From contig NZ_JACBFS010000001.1 of NCBI RefSeq assembly GCF_022138605.1, positions 806,001 through 870,000 of the forward strand: 64,000 nucleotides of DNA. Direction: 5' to 3'. The stretch comes from Xanthobacter sp. NM-25 (GTDB taxonomy: Bacteria > Pseudomonadota > Alphaproteobacteria > Rhizobiales > Xanthobacteraceae). Shown in pieces: positions 25,706-33,785 of this stretch. The notes under the pieces are model-generated. The model saw only the letters and a program-made list of their open reading frames with translations, searched no databases and was not told the origin of the DNA. Each line of letters starts with the position of its first letter. Within the stretch, counting starts at the first letter, position 1. Made by a program: the position numbers and the translations under genes.

Positions 25706-26602
25706 ATGGCTGACGGACCCCGGACCACGACCCAGGTGGGCGCGCCCCCCCTCATCTCCGGCCTGTCCGCCATCATCGGCGACTATGACCTCATCCTGTG
25801 CGACGTCTGGGGCGTGATCCATAACGGCGTTGCCGCCTTCCCCGCCGCCTGCGCCGCGCTCACCCAGGCACGCGAGGGCGGCCGCACCGTGGTCCTCGTC
25901 TCCAACGCGCCGCGGCCCAACAGCGCCATCGTCACCATGCTGGACGGGCTCGGCGCGCCGCGCAGCGCTTATGACGCCATCGTCACCTCCGGCGATGTCA
26001 CCCGCGCCCAGCTCGCCGCCCACCCGGGCGCGCGGGTGTTCCACCTCGGCCCGGACCGGGACCTGTCCACCTATGACGGGCTCGACCTCACCCTGAGCCC
26101 GGCCGAGGCGGCAGACCTCGTGGTCTGCACCGGCCTGTTCGACGACAATGTGGAAACCCCGGCCGACTACGCCGACATGCTCGCGGCCATGAAGGCCCGC
26201 GACCTGCCCTTCATCTGCGCCAATCCCGATCTGGTGGTGGAGCGCGGCGACCGGCTGGTCTATTGCGCCGGCGCCATCGCCGAAGCCTATGAGGCGCTGG
26301 GCGGCCGCACCACCTATTGCGGCAAGCCGCACCGGCCCATCTATGACACCGCCCTGGCCGTCGCTACCGCCCTGCGTGGCGGACCGGTCGCCTCGGCGCG
26401 GGTGCTGGGCATCGGCGATGCCCTGCGCACCGACATCGCCGGCGCCAACGGGGCCGGCTTCGACAGCCTGTTCATCGCCGGGGGCATCCACGCCCAGGAG
26501 CTCAAGGCCCATGACGGCGCGGTGCCCGACAGCGCCTCTCTGGCCGCCCTGTTCTCCGGCCACGCCCACCCGCGCGGGGTGATGCCGCGCCTTGCATGGT
26601 GA
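25706..26602 (+). CDS. HAD superfamily IIA hydrolase (TIGR01459-type)
   Basis: The 298-residue protein is of the HAD class IIA phosphatase type. Motif I is DYDLILCDVWGVIHNG, where the usual second Asp is replaced by Trp, as is normal for this subgroup. Motif II is VSNAPRP, the conserved Lys is in YCGKPHRPIYDTA and motif IV is LGIGDALRTDIAGAN. The ATG at 25706 has AGGAGAGG 5-6 nt upstream. Members of this subgroup often lie beside ribF, as here, hinting at a flavin-related phosphatase, but the substrate is not established. Confidence 0.88.
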   Translation: MADGPRTTTQVGAPPLISGLSAIIGDYDLILCDVWGVIHNGVAAFPAACAALTQAREGGRTVVLVSNAPRPNSAIVTMLDGLGAPRSAYDAIVTSGDVTRAQLAAHPGARVFHLGPDRDLSTYDGLDLTLSPAEAADLVVCTGLFDDNVETPADYADMLAAMKARDLPFICANPDLVVERGDRLVYCAGAIAEAYEALGGRTTYCGKPHRPIYDTALAVATALRGGPVASARVLGIGDALRTDIAGANGAGFDSLFIAGGIHAQELKAHDGAVPDSASLAALFSGHAHPRGVMPRLAW

Positions 26603-26749
26603 CGCCCGCGACCGCGCCGGGCGCCCCACCCCCGTGAAGGGCCCGACTTGACGCAGCCGGCGGGCAGCGCCTAGAGCCTCTGGCAACCGGGGCGCGCCCC
26701 CACGAGGCCGCCGCCCCTTTCGTTTTCCAAGGCAGGTTCAAAGCCGCCG

Positions 26750-27700
26750 ATGTCCGCCACCCCCGCCTCCCCCTTCGTGATCCTGCGCGGATCGGATCCG
26801 CTGCCGGCGGCGCTGGCCCGGCCGGTGCTCGCCATCGGCAATTTCGATGGGGTCCATCGCGGCCATCAGGCGGTGTTCGCGACCGCCCGGAACATGGCGG
26901 CGGCGGCAGGTGTGCCCGCCCTCGCCCTCACCTTCGAGCCCCATCCGCGCACCTTCTTCAACCCGCAGAGCGCCCCTTTCCGCCTGACGCCGGAGGCGAG
27001 CAAGCTGGAGCAGGTCGCCGCCAGCGGCCTTGCCGGCGCCATCGTGCTGCCGTTCGATGCGAGCCTCGCCACCATGGAGCCGGAAGCCTTCGTGCGCGAC
27101 ATCCTGGTGAAGCGCTATGGGGTGAGCGGGGTGGCGGTGGGCTTCGATTTCCATTTCGGCCGCGCCCGCGCCGGCTCGCCCGCCTTCCTGGAAGGCGCCG
27201 GCCGCCGCCATGGCTTCGCCGTCCAGGTGGTGGATCCGCTGCGCGACGAGGATGATCCCATCTCCTCCACCGCCATCCGCAAGGCGCTGGCCTCGGGCCA
27301 GGTGGGCCATGCCGCCCACATGCTCGGCCGGCCCTTCTTCCTGTCGGCGGAGGTGCGGCACGGCGACAAGCGCGGCCGCACCATCGGCTTTCCCACCGCC
27401 AATCTGGTGGTGCCCGGCGGCATCGAGCTCGCCTTCGGCATCTATGCGGTGCGGGTCGTCACCGCCAGGGGACGGTTCGACGGGGTGGCCAATTACGGCC
27501 GCCGCCCCACCTTCGACAATGGCGCGCCCTTGCTCGAAGTGCACATCTTCGATTTCGAGGGCGACCTCTACGGCCAGACCATCGGCGTCGAGTTCCACGC
27601 CTATCTGCGGCCGGAGCTGAAATTCTCCGGCATCGACGCGCTGGTGGCGCAGATCGCCGACGACGCCCGCCGCGCCCGGGCGGTGCTGGCGGAAACGTGA
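26750..27700 (+). CDS. ribF: Bifunctional riboflavin kinase / FAD synthetase
   Basis: The 316-residue RibF phosphorylates riboflavin to FMN and adenylates FMN to FAD. The N-terminal nucleotidyltransferase domain shows AIGNFDGVHRGH near residue 28, the FEPHPRTFF motif and SSTAIRKAL. The C-terminal kinase domain shows RGRTIGFPTANL and VANYGRRPTF. The length is normal. It follows the HAD gene after 147 nt without other features. FAD made here is also a cofactor of the Mo-hydroxylase medium subunit, but there is no sign of shared control. Confidence 0.96.
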   Translation: MSATPASPFVILRGSDPLPAALARPVLAIGNFDGVHRGHQAVFATARNMAAAAGVPALALTFEPHPRTFFNPQSAPFRLTPEASKLEQVAASGLAGAIVLPFDASLATMEPEAFVRDILVKRYGVSGVAVGFDFHFGRARAGSPAFLEGAGRRHGFAVQVVDPLRDEDDPISSTAIRKALASGQVGHAAHMLGRPFFLSAEVRHGDKRGRTIGFPTANLVVPGGIELAFGIYAVRVVTARGRFDGVANYGRRPTFDNGAPLLEVHIFDFEGDLYGQTIGVEFHAYLRPELKFSGIDALVAQIADDARRARAVLAET

Positions 27701-27779
27701 ATTCTCCTAACAGCAGGCCTTGCCGGTTAGCCGCCCCTTAACCCTAAAGGGGGCACACTCGCACCGATTGACAGATATC

Positions 27780-29030
27780 GTGTGTCGAGGCCGTCCCATC
27801 TTGCCCGCCCCCGTTGCCGCGCCGGCGCCCGTCGAGGATCGCCGCTCTCCCTTCATCCGCCTCGCGGAGCTCATCGCCGGCGTGGAGCCCGGCCGCCCGG
27901 CGCTCAGCGCCGCCGTGGGCGAGCCGCAGCATGCCATGCCCGATTTCGTCGGCCCGGTGCTGCAGGAGGCCCTGCCCGGCTTCGGCCGCTACCCGCGCGC
28001 CGAGGGCACCCCCACCTTCCGCGCCGCCGCCGCCCGCTGGCTGGACCAGCGCTACAGCCTCGCCCGCCCGGTGGATGCTGACCGCGAGGTGCTGGCCCTC
28101 AACGGCTCCCGCGAAGGCCTATTCTCCGCCGCGATCGTCGCCCGCCGGCTGGTGGCCCCGCGCACCCTCGGCAAGGCCGAGCGGCCGGCCATGCTGCTGC
28201 CGAACCCGTTCTACGCCGCTTATGCGGCCGGAGCCGAAGCCGCGGGCTGCGAAGCCGTGATCGTGCCCACCCGCAAGGACAGCAACTGGCTGCCGGACCT
28301 CGACGCCCTCGATCCGGCTCTGCTCGCCCGCACGGTGGCCCTCTACATCGCCTCCCCCGCCAATCCGCAGGGCGCCATCGCCTCCGCCGATTACCTCGGC
28401 CGGGCGCTGGAGCTCGCCCGCCGGCACGGGGCCTATCTGTTCTCCGACGAATGCTATTCGGAGATCTATCTGGGCGCACAAAAGCCGCCGGGCATCCTGG
28501 AAGTGGCGGGCGCCGACCTCAGCCATGCGCTGGCGTTCAACTCCTTGTCCAAGCGCTCGTCCTTGCCCGGCCTGCGCTGCGGCTTCGTGGCCGGTGATCC
28601 GGCCTTCCTGAAGGAATTTCTGGCCTTCCGCTGGGTGGCCGCACCCCAGGTGCCCGAGCCCCTGCAGGCGGTGGCGGTGGCGGCGCTGGGCGATGAGGCC
28701 CATGTCACCGCCTCGCGCGATCTCTACCGCGCCAAGTTCGACATGGCCGATGAGATGATCGGCGCCCGCTTCGGCTATGAGCGGCCCGGCGGCGGCTTCT
28801 TCCTGTGGCTCGACGTCTCGCACCTGGCGGGTGGCGGCCTCACCGGCGGTGAGGCGGCGGCGCTGAAGCTGTGGCGCGAGCAGGGCCTGCGCACCGTGCC
28901 CGGCGGCTATCTGGCGCGCCGCGACATCGGCGGCACCAACCCGTGCGAGAACTGGCTGCGGGTGGCCCTGGTGCACGATCTTCCCACCTCCAAGGAGGTG
29001 CTCACGCGCCTCGTCACCGGTCTGGCCTGA
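27780..29030 (+). CDS. Aminotransferase class I/II, DapC-like
   Basis: This PLP-dependent fold-type I aminotransferase has about 416 residues. The PLP lysine is in FNSLSKRSSLPGLRCGF. Other family motifs are NPFYAAYAAG, SPANPQGAI and FSDECYSEIY. The sequence resembles succinyl-diaminopimelate transaminases of alphaproteobacteria, which would place it in lysine and peptidoglycan precursor synthesis, but I cannot exclude other specificity. The start is uncertain. Conservation begins at SPFIRLAELIAG; GTG 27780, TTG 27801 and TTG 27720 are all in frame and none has a strong ribosome-binding site. A TTGACA at 27768-27773 hints at a promoter in this gap. Confidence 0.82.
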   Translation: MCRGRPILPAPVAAPAPVEDRRSPFIRLAELIAGVEPGRPALSAAVGEPQHAMPDFVGPVLQEALPGFGRYPRAEGTPTFRAAAARWLDQRYSLARPVDADREVLALNGSREGLFSAAIVARRLVAPRTLGKAERPAMLLPNPFYAAYAAGAEAAGCEAVIVPTRKDSNWLPDLDALDPALLARTVALYIASPANPQGAIASADYLGRALELARRHGAYLFSDECYSEIYLGAQKPPGILEVAGADLSHALAFNSLSKRSSLPGLRCGFVAGDPAFLKEFLAFRWVAAPQVPEPLQAVAVAALGDEAHVTASRDLYRAKFDMADEMIGARFGYERPGGGFFLWLDVSHLAGGGLTGGEAAALKLWREQGLRTVPGGYLARRDIGGTNPCENWLRVALVHDLPTSKEVLTRLVTGLA

Positions 29031-29044
29031 AGGAGAGCTGCGTC

Positions 29045-31537
29045 ATGCCCGCGACCTCCACTGCGCGCCGCTCCGCCGACGCGGTCATGCACACCCGCAT
29101 GCACCCGCAGGCGCCGCGCTTCGATTTCATTCCCGAGGCGGTCCGCCAGGGGGTGAAGCGCCGCAGCCGTGAGATCGTCGGCATCGGCTTGATGGCCGCG
29201 GGGGTGGTGGCGACGACGGCGCTCGTCACCTGGTCGGCCGCCGATCCGAGCTTTTCCAACGCCACGGATTCGCAGGTGCACAACCTGCTGGGACGGCCCG
29301 GCGCCGTGCTGGCCGATCTGCTCATGCAGGTGGTGGGGCTGGCGAGCCTGGCGGTGGTGCTGCCGCTGCTGGTATGGGGCTGGCGCCTGCTCACCCATCG
29401 CCCGTTCGGCCGGCCGAAGCTGCGCCTCACCGCCTGGGCGGTGGGCGTGGTGGGGGCCTGCGCGGCGCTCAGCGCCCTGCCCCGGCTCGGCACCTGGCCC
29501 ACCACCACCGGCCTCGGCGGGGTGATGGGCGACCTGTTCCTGCGCATCGCCGATCTGGTCGGCCTCGGTGCCGCCGCCCCCCTCGACCGCCTGGTGGTGG
29601 GCGGCAGCGGCGCGGTGGTGGCGGCGATGGGCCTCTTCCTCGCCTTCGCCGGCGGGCGCCGCACGCCGCTGCGGCCGCTGACCGCCGCCGATGACGATGA
29701 CGATGCGGACGTGGATGACGACGAGGACGATGATGGCACCGCGGTGTCCCTCGGCGCCCTCACCCACACCCTGCTCTCCCTCAAGGCCCGGGTGCTCGGC
29801 GGGCGTCACCTGCCCCCGCTCAAGGCGCCGGGCCGGGGCGCCTTCGCGCGGGATGCCGACGATCTCACCGGACGTGGCCTGAACGGACGTGTGGAGCCGC
29901 GGCTGGGTGGCGCCGGGCCGCATCTGACTGCCGAACAGGTGGAAGCGGAAGAGAATGCCGAACTGGTGGCGGAGAGCACCGCCTCGCCCCGCCGCCGCGG
30001 CAACCGGCGGCCGGCCGGCCGCAAGGGCCATTACCAGTTCCCCGCCCTGGATCTGCTGAGTGCGCCGGCGGCCAAGAAGGCCCCGGCCATGAGCCCGGAC
30101 GCGCTCAAGGAGAACGCGGCGCTGCTGGAATCCACCCTGCAGGATTTCGGCGTGCGCGGCGAAATCATCGAAGTCAAGCCCGGCCCGGTGGTGACCCTTT
30201 ATGAGCTGGAGCCGGCCCCCGGCATCAAATCGTCCCGCGTCATCGGCCTTGCCGACGACATCGCCCGCTCCATGAGCGCGGTGTCGGCCCGCGTGGCGGT
30301 GGTGCCCGGACGCAACGCCATCGGCATCGAGCTGCCCAACGCCAGCCGCGACAAGGTGCTGCTGCGCGATCTTCTGGCCACCAAGGATTTCGGCGACAGC
30401 GGCCACAAGCTGGCCATCGCGCTGGGCAAGACCATTGGCGGCGATCCGGTGATCGTCGACCTCGCCCGCATGCCCCATCTGCTGGTCGCCGGCACCACCG
30501 GCTCCGGCAAGTCGGTGGCCATCAACACCATGATCCTCTCCCTGCTCTACCGGCTGAAGCCGGAGCAGTGCCGGCTGATCATGGTGGATCCGAAGATGCT
30601 GGAACTCTCCGTCTATGACGGCATCCCCCACCTGCTCTGCCCGGTGGTCACCGATCCCAAGAAGGCGGTGGTGGCCCTGAAATGGGCGGTGCGGGAGATG
30701 GAGGACCGCTACAAGAAGATGTCCAAGCTCGGCGTGCGCAACATCGACGGCTTCAACGCCCGGGTGCGCGACGCGGCCGAAAAGGGCGAGACCGTCGCCC
30801 GCACGGTGCAGACCGGCTTCGACCAGGAGACCGGCGAGGCCATCTACGAGCGCGAGGAGCTCAACCTCGAGGCGCTGCCCTATATCGTCGTCATCGTCGA
30901 CGAGATGGCCGATCTGATGCTGGTGGCGGGCAAGGACATCGAAGGCGCCATCCAGCGCCTGGCCCAGATGGCCCGGGCCGCCGGCATCCACCTCGTCATG
31001 GCCACCCAGCGGCCGTCCGTGGATGTCATCACCGGCACCATCAAGGCCAATTTCCCCACCCGCATCTCGTTCCAGGTGACCTCCAAGATCGACAGCCGCA
31101 CCATTCTCGGAGAGCAGGGCGCCGAGCAGCTGCTGGGCCAGGGCGACATGCTCTATATGGCCGGTGGCGGCCGCATCTCCCGCGTGCACGGGCCGTTCGT
31201 CTCCGACGATGAGGTGGAAGAGGTGGTCAAGCACCTCAAGGCCCAGGGCGTTCCGGCCTATGTGGATGCGGTGACCGCCGACGTGGACGAGGAAGACGAG
31301 GATGGCGCCGTGTTCGACAAAGGCGGCTTCGGCGAGGGCGGCGACCTTTATGCCCAGGCGGTGGCGGTGGTGATGCGGGATCGCAAATGCTCCACCTCCT
31401 ACATTCAGCGCCGGCTGCAGGTGGGCTACAACAAGGCCGCCTCGCTGGTGGAGCGGATGGAGAACGAAGGTCTCGTCAGCGCCCCCAACCACGCGGGCAA
31501 GCGGGAGATCCTGCTGCCCGAGGAGGCCGCCGAATAG
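29045..31537 (+). CDS. ftsK: DNA translocase FtsK
   Basis: The 830-residue FtsK pumps DNA through the closing septum and activates chromosome dimer resolution. The N-terminus has about four membrane helices (from IVGIGLMAAGVVATTALVTW). An acidic Asp-rich linker near residues 217-228 and a long hydrophilic linker follow. The motor has Walker A AGTTGSGKS near residue 485 and Walker B YIVVIVDEMADLM. The C-terminal gamma winged helix (RKCSTSYIQRRLQVGYNKAA) recognises KOPS sites. AAGGAG lies 9 nt before the ATG. It starts 14 nt after the aminotransferase stop, so the two may be co-transcribed. Confidence 0.96.
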   Translation: MPATSTARRSADAVMHTRMHPQAPRFDFIPEAVRQGVKRRSREIVGIGLMAAGVVATTALVTWSAADPSFSNATDSQVHNLLGRPGAVLADLLMQVVGLASLAVVLPLLVWGWRLLTHRPFGRPKLRLTAWAVGVVGACAALSALPRLGTWPTTTGLGGVMGDLFLRIADLVGLGAAAPLDRLVVGGSGAVVAAMGLFLAFAGGRRTPLRPLTAADDDDDADVDDDEDDDGTAVSLGALTHTLLSLKARVLGGRHLPPLKAPGRGAFARDADDLTGRGLNGRVEPRLGGAGPHLTAEQVEAEENAELVAESTASPRRRGNRRPAGRKGHYQFPALDLLSAPAAKKAPAMSPDALKENAALLESTLQDFGVRGEIIEVKPGPVVTLYELEPAPGIKSSRVIGLADDIARSMSAVSARVAVVPGRNAIGIELPNASRDKVLLRDLLATKDFGDSGHKLAIALGKTIGGDPVIVDLARMPHLLVAGTTGSGKSVAINTMILSLLYRLKPEQCRLIMVDPKMLELSVYDGIPHLLCPVVTDPKKAVVALKWAVREMEDRYKKMSKLGVRNIDGFNARVRDAAEKGETVARTVQTGFDQETGEAIYEREELNLEALPYIVVIVDEMADLMLVAGKDIEGAIQRLAQMARAAGIHLVMATQRPSVDVITGTIKANFPTRISFQVTSKIDSRTILGEQGAEQLLGQGDMLYMAGGGRISRVHGPFVSDDEVEEVVKHLKAQGVPAYVDAVTADVDEEDEDGAVFDKGGFGEGGDLYAQAVAVVMRDRKCSTSYIQRRLQVGYNKAASLVERMENEGLVSAPNHAGKREILLPEEAAE

Positions 31538-31671
31538 GCCCCGGCCACATGCGCGTGACCGGGCCGCCACACACCACAGGATCGCCATAGGGTGGCGTTA
31601 GAGAAGGGCATGCCGGTTCGCCCCCTCCCCCGATCGACGCCGCGCCACGCACTCGTGCCAGAGATTTCAAG

Positions 31672-32655
31672 ATGATGCCGTACCGCTTCCGCGCGCCGCG
31701 CGCCTTGACCGGGGCACTGATCATCGCCCTGACGGCGGGTCTCGTCGCCCCCGCAGCGGCGGAGGATTTCCTCTCGGCCACCCTCAACAAGCTGTTCAAC
31801 CAGCAGCAGCCGCAGGCGGCCGCACCAGCCCAAGGCGGCGAAGAGACCGGCACCGTGGCCACCGGCACCCTTTATGGCGCGCCGCCCTCCGCCGCCTCCG
31901 GGCCGGCCGGACCGCAAGGGGGCGCCCCGGTGGCGGGCAGTGCGCAAGTGACAAGCCCGCAGGTGGCGGCCCTCGGCGTAGTGCCGCTGCCGCCGCCGAA
32001 ACCCCGCAACCTTCTCGGCCCTGGCGCCGCCAGCCCGGCGAGCGCCGCCGCGGCGCCGCGGCTGCAGCAGGTGGCCCAGCAGGGCGCGGCGGCCATGCCC
32101 GCGGCGGCGCCCGATGGCCGCGCCTCTCCGGCCATGGTTCAGCGCATCATGGACTATTACAATTCGGTGCAGTCCATGACCGGCACCTTCACCCAGATCG
32201 ACCCGGACGGCTCCCGCCGCACCGGCGATTTCTACATGCAGAAGCCCGGCCGCGTGCGCTTCCAATATGACCCGCCGAGCCCGGTGGAGCTGATCGCCAA
32301 CGGCCAGTCGGTGGCGGTGCGCGACCGCAAGCTCAACACCCAGGACATCACCCCGCTCGGCCAGACGCCCCTGCGCTTCCTGCTGGCGGAGCATGTGGAC
32401 CTCGCCAACGATCCGCACGTGACCGGCATTTTCCAGGACGACCGCTTCGTCACCGTGACCATGCAGGAGCAGGTGCCCATGCTCGGCACCTACCGCCTGT
32501 TGATCCAGTTCGACACCAAGACGTCGGCGCTGAAGCAGTGGGTGGTGACCGATCCCCAGGGCTACGACACCCAGGTGACCCTGGCCAACGCCCAGGTGAA
32601 CAAGCGCCCCGATCCCAGCCTGTTCGTGATCAATTTCGAGCGCATGCTGCAGTAG
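31672..32655 (+). CDS. LolA-like outer-membrane lipoprotein carrier with long linker
   Basis: The 327-residue protein has a signal peptide (ALIIALTAGLVAPAAAE) and a C-terminal LolA-type domain from about residue 145 (MVQRIMDYYNSVQSMTGTF, FYMQKPGRVRFQYDPPSP, NGQSVAVRD). Between them is a Pro/Ala/Gly/Gln-rich linker of about 100 residues that ordinary LolA of about 200 residues lacks. LolA ferries lipoproteins across the periplasm from LolCDE to the outer membrane. The linker could span periplasmic material or be disordered. It lies downstream of ftsK after 134 nt, a pairing common in alphaproteobacteria. Confidence 0.85.
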   Translation: MMPYRFRAPRALTGALIIALTAGLVAPAAAEDFLSATLNKLFNQQQPQAAAPAQGGEETGTVATGTLYGAPPSAASGPAGPQGGAPVAGSAQVTSPQVAALGVVPLPPPKPRNLLGPGAASPASAAAAPRLQQVAQQGAAAMPAAAPDGRASPAMVQRIMDYYNSVQSMTGTFTQIDPDGSRRTGDFYMQKPGRVRFQYDPPSPVELIANGQSVAVRDRKLNTQDITPLGQTPLRFLLAEHVDLANDPHVTGIFQDDRFVTVTMQEQVPMLGTYRLLIQFDTKTSALKQWVVTDPQGYDTQVTLANAQVNKRPDPSLFVINFERMLQ

Positions 32656-32662
32656 GCGTCGG

Positions 32663-33154
32663 TTACGAGAGCCGCGCCAGCAATTCCAGCAGCGCATCGC
32701 GCGCTTCGGCGATGCGGCGATAGAGGGTGTCGCTGCCGCCGGCGTCGGGATGGGCGGTCTTGGCCTTGCGGCGGAAGGCGGCGTTGATCTCGCTCACCTC
32801 CAGCACACCGGAAAGCGGCAGGTCGAGGGTTTCGCGATGGGCCCGATCCTCTTCGGGGTCGGCTTGCATCATCAAGGCGCGGCGGGCCTTCATCGCCTCG
32901 GCGCGCAGCTCCACCTGGTCTTCCTGCCAGCGCAGGCGGGACATGACGAGGCAGGCGCCGAAGGCGATCCGCCCCAAATTCTCCAGTTCCTCCATGCTGA
33001 ACGGCCCGACGATGTCGTAGGGCGCGGCCAGGAAGCCATGGCGGCCCCCGTCGCGGTGCTCCACCCGGCCAATGGTCACCATGTCGAGGATGCCCATGGA
33101 GCCGTTCCAGATCACCCACTCGTCGATCTCTACCGTCGCTTCGAGATCCGCCAT
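32663..33154 (-). CDS. J-domain protein with N-terminal uncharacterised region
   Basis: The 163-residue protein ends in a short DnaJ-type domain: VSEINAAFRRKAKTAHPDAGGSDTLYRRIAEAR, seen as consecutive shorter motifs, with the HPD triad near residue 140. The first 100 residues (beginning MADLEATVEIDEW) match no family I recognise. There is no signal or membrane segment. The HPD motif predicts stimulation of an Hsp70 ATPase, while the N-terminal part probably selects the client. The ATG at 33154 was chosen because the open stretch upstream lacks conserved-looking sequence and a good start. It is convergent with the LolA-like gene, 7 nt apart. Confidence 0.75.
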   Translation of the reverse strand: MADLEATVEIDEWVIWNGSMGILDMVTIGRVEHRDGGRHGFLAAPYDIVGPFSMEELENLGRIAFGACLVMSRLRWQEDQVELRAEAMKARRALMMQADPEEDRAHRETLDLPLSGVLEVSEINAAFRRKAKTAHPDAGGSDTLYRRIAEARDALLELLARLS

Positions 33155-33300
33155 CCCTGCGCCCTTTTGCCGGAGCCGGCGCCATGCCTTGTCGCAAAAG
33201 GCACACGCCCGGCCGTTCCGGAAGGCGGCATGCAGGTTCGGCGCCATCTGGCGGCCCGGCGCCCCTTGTCGGTGCCCGGCGGGAGGCGTTAGGACAAGGC

Positions 33301-33774
33301 ATGTCCAAAGCGACCCGCGCCACCAAGGCACTGGAGCAGGCGAAAATCGCCTTCACCGTGCACACCTATGATTACGACCCCGATGCCGACCGCATCGGCC
33401 TGCAGGCCGCCGAGGCCATCGGCGAGCCGCCCGAGAAGGTGCTGAAGACCCTGATGGTGCTGGTGGATGGCAAGCCCGGCTGCGTGGTGGTGCCGTCCGA
33501 CCGGGAAGTGTCCATGAAGAAGCTGGCGGCGGCGTTCGGCGCCAAATCGGCGCAGATGATGAAGCCGGCCGACGCCGAGCGCATCTCCGGCTTCAAGGTG
33601 GGCGGCATCAGCCCGTTCGGCCAGTCCCGCCCGCCCCGGGTGGTGATGGAGGAGCAGGCCCTCGCCCATTCCCACGTCTTCCTCAATGGCGGCCAGCGCG
33701 GGCTGCAGGTGCGGCTCGATCCCCACGACGCGGCAAAGGCGCTGAACGCCATCGTCGCGTCCGTGGTGGCCTGA
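33301..33774 (+). CDS. ybaK: Cys-tRNA(Pro)/Cys-tRNA(Cys) deacylase, YbaK type
   Basis: The 157-residue trans-editing factor removes mischarged cysteine from tRNA(Pro). The family motifs EKVLKTLMVLVDG, SMKKLAAAFGAKSAQM with the conserved lysines, and ISPFGQ (GxxSPxG-type signature) are present. The length is standard. The ATG at 33301 begins MSKATRATKALEQAK, like other YbaK proteins. It is divergent from the J-domain gene and convergent with the ATPase gene, whose end is 11 nt away. It is a housekeeping gene with no special context. Confidence 0.93.
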   Translation: MSKATRATKALEQAKIAFTVHTYDYDPDADRIGLQAAEAIGEPPEKVLKTLMVLVDGKPGCVVVPSDREVSMKKLAAAFGAKSAQMMKPADAERISGFKVGGISPFGQSRPPRVVMEEQALAHSHVFLNGGQRGLQVRLDPHDAAKALNAIVASVVA

Positions 33775-33785
33775 GGCCGCACCCC

